The notes beneath the pieces were generated by a model. It saw nothing but the letters and a program-made list of their open reading frames with translations. It searched no databases and was not told where the DNA came from. Of a stretch of 64,000 nt of DNA, positions 54,206 through 62,297 are shown piece by piece; positions within the stretch are counted from its first letter, which is position 1; each line of letters starts with the position of its first letter. The stretch spans positions 1,944,541-2,008,540 of the forward strand of contig NZ_KB235904.1 of the NCBI RefSeq assembly GCF_000332155.1, in the 5' to 3' direction. Made by a program: the position numbers and the translations under genes. The DNA comes from Kamptonema formosum PCC 6407. Lineage in GTDB: Bacteria > Cyanobacteriota > Cyanobacteriia > Cyanobacteriales > Microcoleaceae.

Positions 54206-54936
54206 TTAAAACCTTGATACCAGAAGTATGTCACCATGGGAATTACTGTTGCCAGTACCAACAGTACAACTACAATGAGAGTGGCATTACCAGTATCAGT
54301 TTCTTCTGCTCTTTTGAATGTGCCTTCAACTTGAACGTTATCAACAACTTCAGGAGGGCCGGGATCGGGTTTGCCAGAGATTACTGCTGCAATGCGATCG
54401 CCTGCTGCTAAAAATGCCTCGTTGTATTTGTTACCTTGTCGTAGCGGTACTTGCACGGTTTCGTCAGCTACACTTTTAGCAATGTCATCGCTGAGGAGGG
54501 ATTTAACACCTTCCCCTGTACGAATTGCCGTGTTATTGGTGACTGTATCGAGGACAAGTACAATTTGATTAGCTTGTGCTTCTGGGGTGGGAAACCATTT
54601 TTGAAACAGTTTCTCGGCGAAACTAGCGGCGGTTTCGCCGTAGTCGAAGCGGTGGATGGTAACGAATCTGACTTCCTTGCCAGTCTCCTTTTCGAGATTA
54701 TCGAGGACGCTACTGATATTACCTTCGCTGATCCGGCTGAGGATTTCGCCTTTGTCGATCACCCAAGTGCGATCGCCTGGTGATAGATTGGGAATTTCGT
54801 AAACGCCAGTCGCCTGTGCGGGTAATGCTAGCATCTGAGTAGCAATAACAAAGAGTGCGATCGCTAGCATCAGCCGCTGGACGTATTTCTTGCAGTTGAA
54901 GACTTCGTGGAGGAGTTTTATCATTTGGTTGACCAT
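54202..54936 (-). CDS. TPM-domain protein, Psb32-like
   Basis: A 244-residue protein: an N-terminal signal (MLAIALFVIATQMLALPAQA), a TPM/TLP18.3 domain (DRTWVIDKGEILSRISEG, DNLEKETGKEVRFVTIHRFD, QIVLVLDTVTNNTAIRTG) and a C-terminal membrane helix (ATLIVVVLLVLATVIPMVTY). This is the architecture of Psb32, which protects and repairs photosystem II from the lumen. The DUF4346-like gene converges with it by 4 bases. Confidence 0.88.
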   Translation of the reverse strand: MVNQMIKLLHEVFNCKKYVQRLMLAIALFVIATQMLALPAQATGVYEIPNLSPGDRTWVIDKGEILSRISEGNISSVLDNLEKETGKEVRFVTIHRFDYGETAASFAEKLFQKWFPTPEAQANQIVLVLDTVTNNTAIRTGEGVKSLLSDDIAKSVADETVQVPLRQGNKYNEAFLAAGDRIAAVISGKPDPGPPEVVDNVQVEGTFKRAEETDTGNATLIVVVLLVLATVIPMVTYFWYQGFN

Positions 54937-55057
54937 TAAACTTACTTTTCCCCAAAAATACTATACAAACCGCCGTAAAATTCATCTTTAGAGAGGGCGA
55001 TCTTTAAAATCAGCCCCGCAAGCAAACCGCAAGCGAAATTTTTTTCAGATTGCAACT

Positions 55058-55288
55058 ATGGAACCGGCAGAAACGTACAAAGGTTGGATTATTCAATCCC
55101 AGAAAGTATTTTACGTCGAGACTTGGGATGCCAACGGCAACCACCACGTCGCCGTCCAAAATGCCAAAACTGAGGAGGAGGCGTTGGAACTTGCTAAAAA
55201 ATGGATTGATCGATATGAGTCAAAACCTGCAAGAACGCCAATGGATGAACCCCGACCTTTTGGGGACATGATTGATATGCCGTTTTGA
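55058..55288 (+). CDS. Small conserved protein, function unknown
   Basis: A 76-residue protein: METYKGW-like start (MEPAETYKGWIIQSQKVFYV), then EEALELAKKWIDRYESKPA and the end RPFGDMIDMPF. A beta-strand pair followed by one helix; no named family known. Confidence 0.7.
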   Translation: MEPAETYKGWIIQSQKVFYVETWDANGNHHVAVQNAKTEEEALELAKKWIDRYESKPARTPMDEPRPFGDMIDMPF

Positions 55289-55402
55289 ATCTCTTAGAGG
55301 GAAATTTTGCGCGATCGCTTTGACTCAGCGGGGGAGTGCGATCGCGTTTTTATGTAACGCAATTGTCTCAGGGGTAAAAAATTGTCTAAAATTATGATAA
55401 TT

Positions 55403-55840
55403 TTAACTGTAAAGATTGTGGTCTGGATCTAGCCAGACAATATAAAAAATATTTTCACTAAAAAATCCATGTACCCTGCCGTATTCATTAGCAGATATTT
55501 GAAACTGGTAAGGCGTATTTACAAGCTGATCTTCATTAGGAAGACCAAAACCATTAGGTTCAGTTGTATCTTGCCAAACTATTCCATGACAGCGCAGACT
55601 TTTACTCTGATTATTAATAATTTCTTGTGCTTTCAATTGTGATAAATCGCGCAGCCTTTTCAACAGAGATGCTAGATATTTAGCATCTCTACCCCTAATT
55701 GAAAATTTATCTTTATCATCCTGATAATACAGGAAGGAAAAACTAATTCCTTCCGGTATTTTTACATCTTTGCGCTTGATGCTAGATAAGGAGGGCTGGC
55801 CACGTAGCTCTGCTTTTTTAGGTTTGTTCTTCGATGACAC
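55403..55840 (-). CDS. Putative toxin of Panacea-type TA pair
   Basis: A 145-residue basic protein: GISFSFLYYQDDKDKFSIRG, KYLASLLKRLRDLSQLKAQE, GIVWQDTTEPNGFGLPN and a conserved end YGRVHGFFSENIFYIVWLDP-DHNLYS. The start is GTG 55840, overlapping the upstream Panacea gene by 23 bases. Panacea antitoxins pair with many unrelated toxins; this partner type I know only as a hypothetical. Toxicity is inferred from the arrangement. Confidence 0.7.
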   Translation of the reverse strand: MSSKNKPKKAELRGQPSLSSIKRKDVKIPEGISFSFLYYQDDKDKFSIRGRDAKYLASLLKRLRDLSQLKAQEIINNQSKSLRCHGIVWQDTTEPNGFGLPNEDQLVNTPYQFQISANEYGRVHGFFSENIFYIVWLDPDHNLYS

Positions 55841-56297
55841 GGGTTTTGTAGTAGTCTCTCATTAATTCCTTCGTAATAATAGCATGACAAGGTTGATCTC
55901 TTGGCAAGTCGCCTCTCGCTTTAATCCAAGGATCTTCACGGCGTACCATCAATTCTAACTCATAAGCATCGAGAAAGAAATACTCGTCAGATAAGTCGTC
56001 TAAAAACTTTTGTACTTCCTCTGGAAACTCTGGTTTTTCGACTTCTTTCAGAATTGGCTTAAACCCAAATTGTTCTTTGTATTCGTAAAATAAAGCCGGG
56101 ATAGTCGGCCCATGTACCCAAGCTTGAAAATCCTCATCAAAAAGGGGTGTATCTTCAAAGGCTAGATACCACGCTTGGGCATAATACAATAGTTTTTGTA
56201 GCTTTTGGTTGCTGAGGTAGGAGCCTACATCATTCGCGAACCAGATGTAGTAATCAGCGAGTTTGGAGAGTGTTGTCACTGGAGCTATGGTAGTCAT
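55818..56297 (-). CDS. Panacea-domain (DUF4065) antitoxin
   Basis: A 159-residue protein with the Panacea/SocA core: LADYYIWFANDVGSYLSNQK, LQKLLYYAQAWYLAFEDTPL, FDEDFQAWVHGPTIPALFYE, then ELELMVRREDPWIKARGD. Panacea proteins neutralise diverse toxins by direct binding and are encoded next to them, as here. Confidence 0.85.
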   Translation of the reverse strand: MTTIAPVTTLSKLADYYIWFANDVGSYLSNQKLQKLLYYAQAWYLAFEDTPLFDEDFQAWVHGPTIPALFYEYKEQFGFKPILKEVEKPEFPEEVQKFLDDLSDEYFFLDAYELELMVRREDPWIKARGDLPRDQPCHAIITKELMRDYYKTRVIEEQT

Positions 56298-56358
56298 AGA
56301 GCTAGACTAAATAAGTTTGATAATCTTAATGATAGCACAGAGCGATTTTAGATTTGAG

Positions 56359-57717
56359 TTACAATCCTTTGATATACTGCCTTAGTATAGGTGAAAGAGT
56401 ATAAAGGTTTTCTGGTTTTTCAATGAAGCAACGCCGCGATAGAGATTGCACTGCATTTATTAAATCTGACGGTGAAATCATACTATTTTCTAGCAATTTT
56501 GCCAGGTTAACAGGCTCGTTTTCCCTAGCCAACAAGAACATAACTTGTTTTTCTATCTCCGATAATCGATTAAACTGTTGCTGTAAAACATCTTTCAAAT
56601 CTTCGGGCAATAATGTGGTATGATTTTGTAATAACTCATTAGCGTCGTATCCTAATTCTACAATCATATTAGCCACACTTTTTAACCATAAGGGATTGCC
56701 TTGATAGTGGTTAATTAGTATATCCCAGTAGTCTTGTGGTTCTAAACCTTCTTCTTTAAAAATTTCCCTTGCGGTTGTAGTGTCTAAACCTGTGAGAGTG
56801 AGAGTATATATGGGGGTATTTTTATTTTTAATTTGAGCAATTTCTCGCGGTGCTTCCCAACCAATGAGTAGCAGGCAACTGTGATGGGATAAGTCTTTAA
56901 TTTGTTTAAAAAAGCCGCGATATTCTTCATATCCCGGTTTATACTGACCTGCAAGTTGTCCGCTACTGAAAAGGTGATGGATGTCATCTAAAATTATCAA
57001 ACACCGATCCTTTTGTAGATATTTGATGAGAGGTAATGGTTTGAGATTAGTTGCTGGTGAGTTTATGTCTGTTGGTTGAGATGAAAATTCGATGAGGTTA
57101 GTTTGAAGTTCGAGTAGAGTTGGGGATGTTTCTAAGCTTCGCCAAATTACATATTGAAATTCATTTTTAATCTGTTGTACGAGTTGTGTTACTAGGGCGG
57201 TTTTGCCGATACCGCTGATGCCGTTGATGGTAATAAGTTGAATTTTTTCTGTTAAAATTGATGTTTTTAGGGTGTGGAGTTCGGAAGTGCGATCGTAGAA
57301 TGCACCTAATCTCGGCATCTCACTTAAATCATGATGTAAAGTTGGGGTTTGTTGTGGGTTAGATGTTTGTTGATTTGGTGAGTATGAGTTTTCTCTTGTG
57401 TCTCCACAGATAGTAACGCTACCAATTTGAGCGTAATCTTGTGCAAAATGTGAAAATTTGATTTGCAACCTTTCTATTGTTGCTCGAAAATTTGATTTCT
57501 TGACTTTTTGTCCTAATTCCTCTGAAAATATCTGCCATAACTTTGAGCCAACATCCCTGACATAACTCTCATCACAGTGCTTTTCCTTGGCAATTTGGGT
57601 GTATGTTTCATCTTGTAGAGTTCCTCGCAGAATTGCCTCTTGTAAGTCGTCTAGGTGCTGACCCGTCTTGGCAAATACCATCTCGTCAGCCATTTTTAAC
57701 ACTTCCTTAAGATTCAT
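56359..57717 (-). CDS. Compact NB-ARC (STAND) NTPase with vMAP-like N-terminal HTH
   Basis: A 452-residue protein. Residues 1-95 resemble the N-terminal helical domain of cyanobacterial vMAP/NB-ARC proteins (MNLKEVLKMADEMVFAKTGQ, YTQIAKEKHCDESYVRDVGS). NB-ARC follows: MPRLGAFYDRTSELHTLK, Walker A INGISGIGKTALV (about residue 167), Walker B DRCLIILDDI, GNPLWLKSVANMIVEL (GLPL-type) and winged helix EKQVMFLLARENEPVN. The protein ends without the usual TPR or WD40 sensor repeats. STAND proteins act in signalling or phage defence; the role here is not known. Confidence 0.85.
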   Translation of the reverse strand: MNLKEVLKMADEMVFAKTGQHLDDLQEAILRGTLQDETYTQIAKEKHCDESYVRDVGSKLWQIFSEELGQKVKKSNFRATIERLQIKFSHFAQDYAQIGSVTICGDTRENSYSPNQQTSNPQQTPTLHHDLSEMPRLGAFYDRTSELHTLKTSILTEKIQLITINGISGIGKTALVTQLVQQIKNEFQYVIWRSLETSPTLLELQTNLIEFSSQPTDINSPATNLKPLPLIKYLQKDRCLIILDDIHHLFSSGQLAGQYKPGYEEYRGFFKQIKDLSHHSCLLLIGWEAPREIAQIKNKNTPIYTLTLTGLDTTTAREIFKEEGLEPQDYWDILINHYQGNPLWLKSVANMIVELGYDANELLQNHTTLLPEDLKDVLQQQFNRLSEIEKQVMFLLARENEPVNLAKLLENSMISPSDLINAVQSLSRRCFIEKPENLYTLSPILRQYIKGL

Positions 57718-57746
57718 GGAGTATTGTGGATGTCTTGATTTTTCGT

Positions 57747-57793
57747 ATTATACCCAACATTTTCCAACATTTTCTGGCATTTACCAACATTTT
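57747..57793 (-). promoter_or_regulatory. Promoter with 10-bp iterons before the NB-ARC gene
   Basis: On the minus strand, AAAATGTTGG occurs at 57793-57784, 57773-57764 and 57763-57754, with a related AAATGCCAG between the first two. The run ends at TATAAT (57752-57747), a -10 box about 30 bases before the ATG. Direct repeats at one-turn spacing touching the -10 suggest a regulator-binding site. Confidence 0.6.
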
Positions 57794-58018
57794 TCGCGCG
57801 GGGGAGTTGGATTAGCAGATCAAATTGCCAACAAAATTAAGCATTTTTGAGTGGGTAAACTTTTGATTTATAAGGAATCATGGAAGCAGTAAGCTGTTTG
57901 GCATTTAAACCGCATTTTTTGGGAGATGGAACCTTTGGCTGGCATAGATGGCTCTGTAAATTTAAATGGTGAACAGCTTATCAAGTTATCTCTGGTTATT
58001 TGCTAACAAAGGTATTTT

Positions 58019-58579
58019 ATGCTTAACAAAATGGCAGTGATGAGTTTGGCAACAGTAATGATCGGGTTTGCGGTGTCTCCTGTCTATGCTGATGGTGTAT
58101 TTTCAACCTCAAATTTGAGGATTGGTAATATCAATCTTTCTCTGAGTAATTCTGGTAAAGTTCTTACTAAAACAGACGGAGCTACAGGAAAATGGTTAGG
58201 TCAGCAAAACTTTGTTGAGTTCTATGGCATGATGTGGGAACCTCAAAGCAGTGTTCTCTTTGTGGCGGGCAAACTAGAGGGAAGTAATCAACCTGTCCTT
58301 GTCAAAATTAAATCTACTGGTGGAGGTGGACAGAATATGTTTGCCTTAGCGCCAGATGGAAGCTCAGTCTCTGGGTATAACTACCGTCTAGGATCACAGT
58401 TGATGAGAGTCAAAAACATGAGTTACAATGGCACGCTAGCAATTGATAACGGTTCAGGAATTATCTACAGGATAAAGGGCGTGGGCGGCACTGGAAATAA
58501 TATGTTTGCACTTGCTAATAATACAGCCTGTCAGACATTGCCAAACTATCGTTACTTCATCGGTTGCAGCTACTATTAA
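58019..58579 (+). CDS. Secreted protein, function unknown
   Basis: A 186-residue protein with a signal peptide (MAVMSLATVMIGFAVSPVYA, cut after YADG or VYA). The mature part is Gly/Asn/Ser-rich and beta-like, with two similar stretches: KIKSTGGGGQNMFAL and RIKGVGGTGNNMFALANN. Two Cys near the C-terminus (TACQTLPNYRYFIGCSYY) could form a disulfide. The internal repeat suggests a small beta-propeller or beta-trefoil-type unit, unproven. Confidence 0.75.
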   Translation: MLNKMAVMSLATVMIGFAVSPVYADGVFSTSNLRIGNINLSLSNSGKVLTKTDGATGKWLGQQNFVEFYGMMWEPQSSVLFVAGKLEGSNQPVLVKIKSTGGGGQNMFALAPDGSSVSGYNYRLGSQLMRVKNMSYNGTLAIDNGSGIIYRIKGVGGTGNNMFALANNTACQTLPNYRYFIGCSYY

Positions 58580-58643
58580 TGATTGCCTAGTTTAATCCCT
58601 GATTGTATTGGACGGACGAGTGATGTCCTAGTCTGATCGCTGG

Positions 58644-58740
58644 TAGGTTGGGTTTCCTTTCCTCAACCCAACCTCATTTTCCCCTCACAATCTTATCCAT
58701 TTCCACCATTTTATGCAATGATTTGATGAAGTGCGATCGC
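58644..58740 (+). repeat. 97-bp direct repeat, left copy
   Basis: Contains the hairpin GGTTGGGTT...AACCCAACC and then CTCATTTTCCCCTCACAATC. The copy at 59324-59421 differs by a few bases. Together they flank the DUF6888/6887-like pair. Confidence 0.9.
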
Positions 58741-58850
58741 CTCACCCAACAAATAGCGATCGCCACCAAAAGAAAGACCAATAATGCGATAATCAAGCGA
58801 TCGAGATCGGCAGGTGCTATAATAATTGGCGTGTCGAGTGAGTGGTTTGA

Positions 58851-59027
58851 ATGCCTACTAATGCTCAACTAAGAGGTTTATATCGTCTTAGCTATTGGCT
58901 AACGTATATTATGCTTCAGCCCATACACCTTGTCTGCATTGATGATCGAACAAGCAACCTGTATGTTTTAGCGGGAAATACTGAAAACCTTGAATTCCAA
59001 ATTACTCCAAATGGGGAGGTGTTCTGA
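58851..59027 (+). CDS. Small DUF6888-like protein (second copy)
   Basis: A 58-residue protein: MPTNAQLRGLYRLSYWLTYI, MLQPIHLVCIDDRTSNLYVL, AGNTENLEFQITPNGEVF. It is paralogous to the product of 2856-3038. Here the start is a normal ATG, which helps to place the unusual ATT start of the other copy. The stop overlaps the next ATG by one base. Confidence 0.75.
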   Translation: MPTNAQLRGLYRLSYWLTYIMLQPIHLVCIDDRTSNLYVLAGNTENLEFQITPNGEVF

Positions 59028-59251
59028 TGAGGCAAGTTAACTATGCTGCCATGTCTGATGAGGAATTAAGACAATATTTTCTCAGACATCGTGAAGACAA
59101 AGCGGCTCTTCGAGCCTATTTGGATAGGCTCAGTTACCGCCCGCGTCATATTATTACCACCGTAGACGATCCCGACTTTGATGCTAAAATCCAAGCAGCA
59201 GTTCTGCGCCAAATACAAGCAGTCGATAGTAACGGTGAAGCGGCGGTGTAA
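59027..59251 (+). CDS. Small DUF6887-like protein (second copy)
   Basis: A 74-residue protein with the shared core MSDEELRQYFLRHREDKAAL and RAYLDRLS, then a variable C-terminal part (DDPDFDAKIQAAVLRQIQAV). It is coupled to the preceding gene as in the first copy. Function unknown. Confidence 0.75.
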   Translation: MRQVNYAAMSDEELRQYFLRHREDKAALRAYLDRLSYRPRHIITTVDDPDFDAKIQAAVLRQIQAVDSNGEAAV

Positions 59252-59323
59252 ATCTATCAATATTCTAACGCCCTTTATGAGTGAAGAAGAATGAGGAAGA
59301 CGATAATGCGATCGCACCTCTTC

Positions 59324-59421
59324 TAGGTTGGGTTCCCTTGCGTCAACCCAACCTCATTTTCCCCTCACAATCTTATCCATTTCCACCATTATAATGCAAT
59401 GATTGGAAGGAGTGCGATCGC
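59324..59421 (+). repeat. 97-bp direct repeat, right copy
   Basis: Repeats 58644-58740 from TAGGTTGGGTT to GTGCGATCGC with about eight differences, 680 bp apart. Recombination between the two would delete the small-gene pair. Confidence 0.9.
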
Positions 59422-59757
59422 TTTTTATGGATTCAAACTCAAACTTAACCTAATTTCTTGCCGGACTTCTTTACAAAACTTTAATGCTTCACGCGCTGTA
59501 TCTTTATCAGCAGAAGCCCCTGGATAGCGATAAGCAACTGCAAAAACTGTTAATGCTAAAAGTTTCTGGCGAAAAGTATCATAAGTAGGCTCCACAGGTA
59601 AAAGTAAATCCAATAAAACTGTTAAATTATGAGTTTTACTGAAAGCAATTCCCGATTCTTGCAAACGCGCTTTCAGATATTTCTCAATACACTGTTGAGC
59701 GTGAAAACAGGCCGCATCATAGTTAGGAGATTTCCTGGCTCGTAGCTCCCGCAAAGC

Positions 59758-61146
59758 CAGGGCGGTTTCATTCTCCGGTGCGATCGCGAAAAGTAAAAGC
59801 GATCGCGCTATCTGATAAGATTTTTAGCGATCGCTCTTCATATAATAGATATGGATACTCTAATCTCTTTTTTGAAAAAAGTCAATGACCCACGCCAAAC
59901 CAGCGGGAAAAGACATCCCTTATGGCTAATATTACTATTGGTTATTATGGGATTCATGTTGGGTTATTTGGGATATAGAGATTTCGGAACCTTTGCTAAA
60001 TGCAACCAAAAACTGATCGTTAAAACTTTTAATCTCACTATTGATAGAGTCCCATCTTATTCTACTATTAGACGAGTAATGATGTTGGTCAATACCTCAG
60101 ATTTAATCGACGCATTTAATCAATGGGCTAGTCAGCTAACTACCTCAATAGACTTGACTGATTGGGTATCAATTGATGGTAAATGTCTCAGAAGTACCTG
60201 CCAAAATCCCCAGAATAGCACTCACGATTTTGTCTCAATTGTGTCCTTATTCAGTCAGAATACTGGTTTGGTTGTCAGAGTCCAAAAATTTGAAAACAAA
60301 AAAAGTTCTGAAATCAGACAGGCGCAAGAGCTAGTCAAGGGTTATCCCGATCGAGGGAACATATTTACATTGGATGCTTTGCACTGTCAAAAAGAGACAA
60401 CTACTTTGATTACTGAGTCTAAAAATGATTATATTATCGCTCTTAAAGGCAATCAAAAAAACTTGTTTAAACAGGTTGTGAATATTATCGAAAATCAACC
60501 ACCTAAAAGTCAAGCAGAATCAGTAGATATTAGTCATGGTCGTCACCTGGTTAGAAAGGTATCTGTCTTTGATATTCCTCCCCAGAAGCTCAAGGATTTT
60601 GAGAGATTAAAATGGGGTAATATTACCAGTTTAATTAAAGTGGAAAGAAGTGGCGCTCGTGGTAAAAAAGATTATGAACATCTTACTTATTACATTAGCA
60701 GCTTATCGGCATCAGCCGAAATATTTGCGTCAAAAATCCGAGGTCATTGGCTGATTGAAAATCAGTTACATTGGGTAAAAGATGTAGTTTTTAAGGAAGA
60801 TATATGGCCGAGACATAACTACATAGCAGTCACTAATTTATCGCTCCTATCAACCGTCGCTCTTAATCTTTACCGATTTTTAGGCTTTTCATCATTAACT
60901 TGCGGTCAAAGATGGCTAAACTACAAGCTAGAAAAACTGATAATTTCACTCAATTAAAAAGGTAGATTAGCTCAATTATTCAATAATAATTACCCAGCTA
61001 AACTTTTCAAACCCATGTACAGCAATAAATTTGATTTATTCAACTATCAATAAAATTGATAGTTGAATTTTTAGTGTTCGCGGATGACTTGAATATTTTC
61101 ATTCAGAATTTTAGCTCTGCTAAAATTCGAGAATGAAACCGCCCTG
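59758..61146 (+). mobile_element. Complete ISAs1-family insertion sequence (1389 bp)
   Basis: The ends are inverted CAGGGCGGTTTCATTCTC. The 10-bp target CCCGCAAAGC is duplicated at 59748-59757 and 61147-61156, as usual for this family (8-10 bp). One intact transposase gene. A long AT-rich stem (ATTCAACTATCAAT...ATTGATAGTTGAAT) and ATTTTAGC-AGAGC palindromes lie near the right end. The right end is repeated, inverted, at 63873-64000. Confidence 0.93.
59851..60957 (+). CDS. ISAs1-family transposase
   Basis: A 368-residue DDE transposase of normal length. The N-terminus FLKKVNDPRQTSGKRHPLWL is typical. Catalytic residues are likely in WVSIDGKCLRS (Asp), NIFTLDALHCQKE (Asp) and LIENQLHWVKDVVFKEDIW (Glu). 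No lesions, so the element may be active. Confidence 0.95.
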   Translation: MDTLISFLKKVNDPRQTSGKRHPLWLILLLVIMGFMLGYLGYRDFGTFAKCNQKLIVKTFNLTIDRVPSYSTIRRVMMLVNTSDLIDAFNQWASQLTTSIDLTDWVSIDGKCLRSTCQNPQNSTHDFVSIVSLFSQNTGLVVRVQKFENKKSSEIRQAQELVKGYPDRGNIFTLDALHCQKETTTLITESKNDYIIALKGNQKNLFKQVVNIIENQPPKSQAESVDISHGRHLVRKVSVFDIPPQKLKDFERLKWGNITSLIKVERSGARGKKDYEHLTYYISSLSASAEIFASKIRGHWLIENQLHWVKDVVFKEDIWPRHNYIAVTNLSLLSTVALNLYRFLGFSSLTCGQRWLNYKLEKLIISLN

Positions 61147-61190
61147 CCCGCAAAGCTGTAGTAAAATCACCCTCAGCTTTATCAATCCAT

Positions 61191-61511
61191 TCAACTGTTA
61201 GCGGATTCATAAATCACCTTTCCTTTTTCCATGATTTCTCGCAGAAAAAAATCATTCCAGGCGAGGCGTTGTTCTACCTCTACAGGAGTTCGCACTAATA
61301 AATCTATGGCAAACTTCGGTTGAACTTTATTTAAAATTTCCCAACTTTTCCGAAAATTGCTTCCATCGTATGGTAAAATTACTAACAAATCAACATCAGA
61401 GTCATCTTGAGGATTTCCATAAGCATAGGAGCCAAATAAAATGATTTTATTTGGCTTGAATTCACTAGCAATAGTCCGAATGACTTGCATAATTTTTTCC
61501 ATTTCTATCAT
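61191..61511 (-). CDS. MNT-type nucleotidyltransferase antitoxin
   Basis: A 106-residue minimal nucleotidyltransferase with the catalytic GSYAYGNPQDDSDVDLLVIL (GSxxxG...DxD). MNT proteins AMPylate and silence the HEPN toxin next to them. I chose ATG 61511, 11 bases after GGAG; GTG 61523 is possible. The gene is intact while its HEPN partner is broken. Confidence 0.88.
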   Translation of the reverse strand: MIEMEKIMQVIRTIASEFKPNKIILFGSYAYGNPQDDSDVDLLVILPYDGSNFRKSWEILNKVQPKFAIDLLVRTPVEVEQRLAWNDFFLREIMEKGKVIYESANS

Positions 61512-61642
61512 ATCAATCAACACTCCTTAGTTGCTTCAAATCTTTTAGAAAAGCCTGACGGTATTCAACTTCCAAAATAATTACTCCTCATCTTTGCTGG
61601 TCAGATATTCAATATTTAGCATTGTTTCCGTAGAGCGATCGC

Positions 61643-61851
61643 CTAGTAAGACATACTTACCGCTATTGGTTCAATTTTTGAAACTGCTACAGCAATAACT
61701 GTAAACGCCTTAGCTTCTTCATTCAATACCTCTAAAACGTAGCCATCTTCCTGTCCCGACGTTCGGGGCAATAATCTACTATAATTGCTGGAGTTCCTTT
61801 GAGCAAATTGTATTCAGCCATATCCTCTTTCAAACTCACTTCCGAAAACAT
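61643..61851 (-). pseudogene. Frameshifted DUF4926-like gene
   Basis: It reads MFSEVSLKEDMAEYNLLKGT and PAIIVDYCPE, then changes frame to QEDGYVLEVLNEEAKAFTVI and AVAVSKIEPI. A DUF4926 protein has this order of motifs. A palindrome (CCCGAACGTCGGG on the coding strand) sits exactly at the frame change and may be an insertion. The rest of the 61524-62297 gap, apart from the leader below, holds only HIP1 sites. Confidence 0.6.
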
Positions 61852-62126
61852 TTCAAATTGCAGAATACGCCTCCTCAAAATAAATAGCGATCGCACCTCC
61901 TATAACTACTCACCAGTGCAATACTTTCAGCGGTAAGCGATCGCACTTTTGATTCACTTCGCCAACCTCCCCATCGCGATCGCTCCTACAGGCGAGAATA
62001 ACAGCACGGTTTGGCTATATGCGCTGCCACCGAAAAAAAACTTTACAATTTTGGATGATAACAACACCGTTCATTTTAGAAGGCTGCGAAGAGAGCAACT
62101 GAACTAATGATACATTTCTGTTCAAC

Positions 62127-62185
62127 AGAAGGTGCTACCTTCTCTATATCTAGAGAACTTTGATTAACAAAGACTCCTCTGGGAG
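62127..62185 (+). promoter_or_regulatory. Hairpin-rich leader of the CNNM gene
   Basis: Consecutive stems: AGAAGG/CCTTCT (62127-62143), TCTCTA/TAGAGA (62141-62156, competing with the first), CTTTG/CAAAG (62158-62172) and CTCC/GGAG (62174-62185). They are followed by AAAGGGTGAAATGCCGTC. This is dense structure about 110 bp before the start codon; I cannot match it to a known riboswitch. Confidence 0.5.
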
Positions 62186-62297
62186 CATGGAAAGGGTGAA
62201 ATGCCGTCAATTTGACCGGTTAAGCTATATCTCTAACCAAATTTCCCCGACTATAACCGTCCCACGCGCCTCGACCATAACATAGATAATTTGACAA

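Larger units (their letters stand above)
59425..61210 (-). pseudogene. HEPN toxin gene disrupted by ISAs1-type element
   Basis: The gene starts at 61210 (MNPLTVEWIDKAEGDFTTAL), overlapping the MNT gene by 20 bases. The element enters after the codons for TALRA, and the gene resumes at 59757 as RELRARKSPNYDAACFHAQQ, CIEKYLKARLQESG, ending at 59425. Joining across the 10-bp duplication restores a HEPN protein of about 125 residues. The insertion splits it near residue 21, removing the first helix. Confidence 0.9.
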
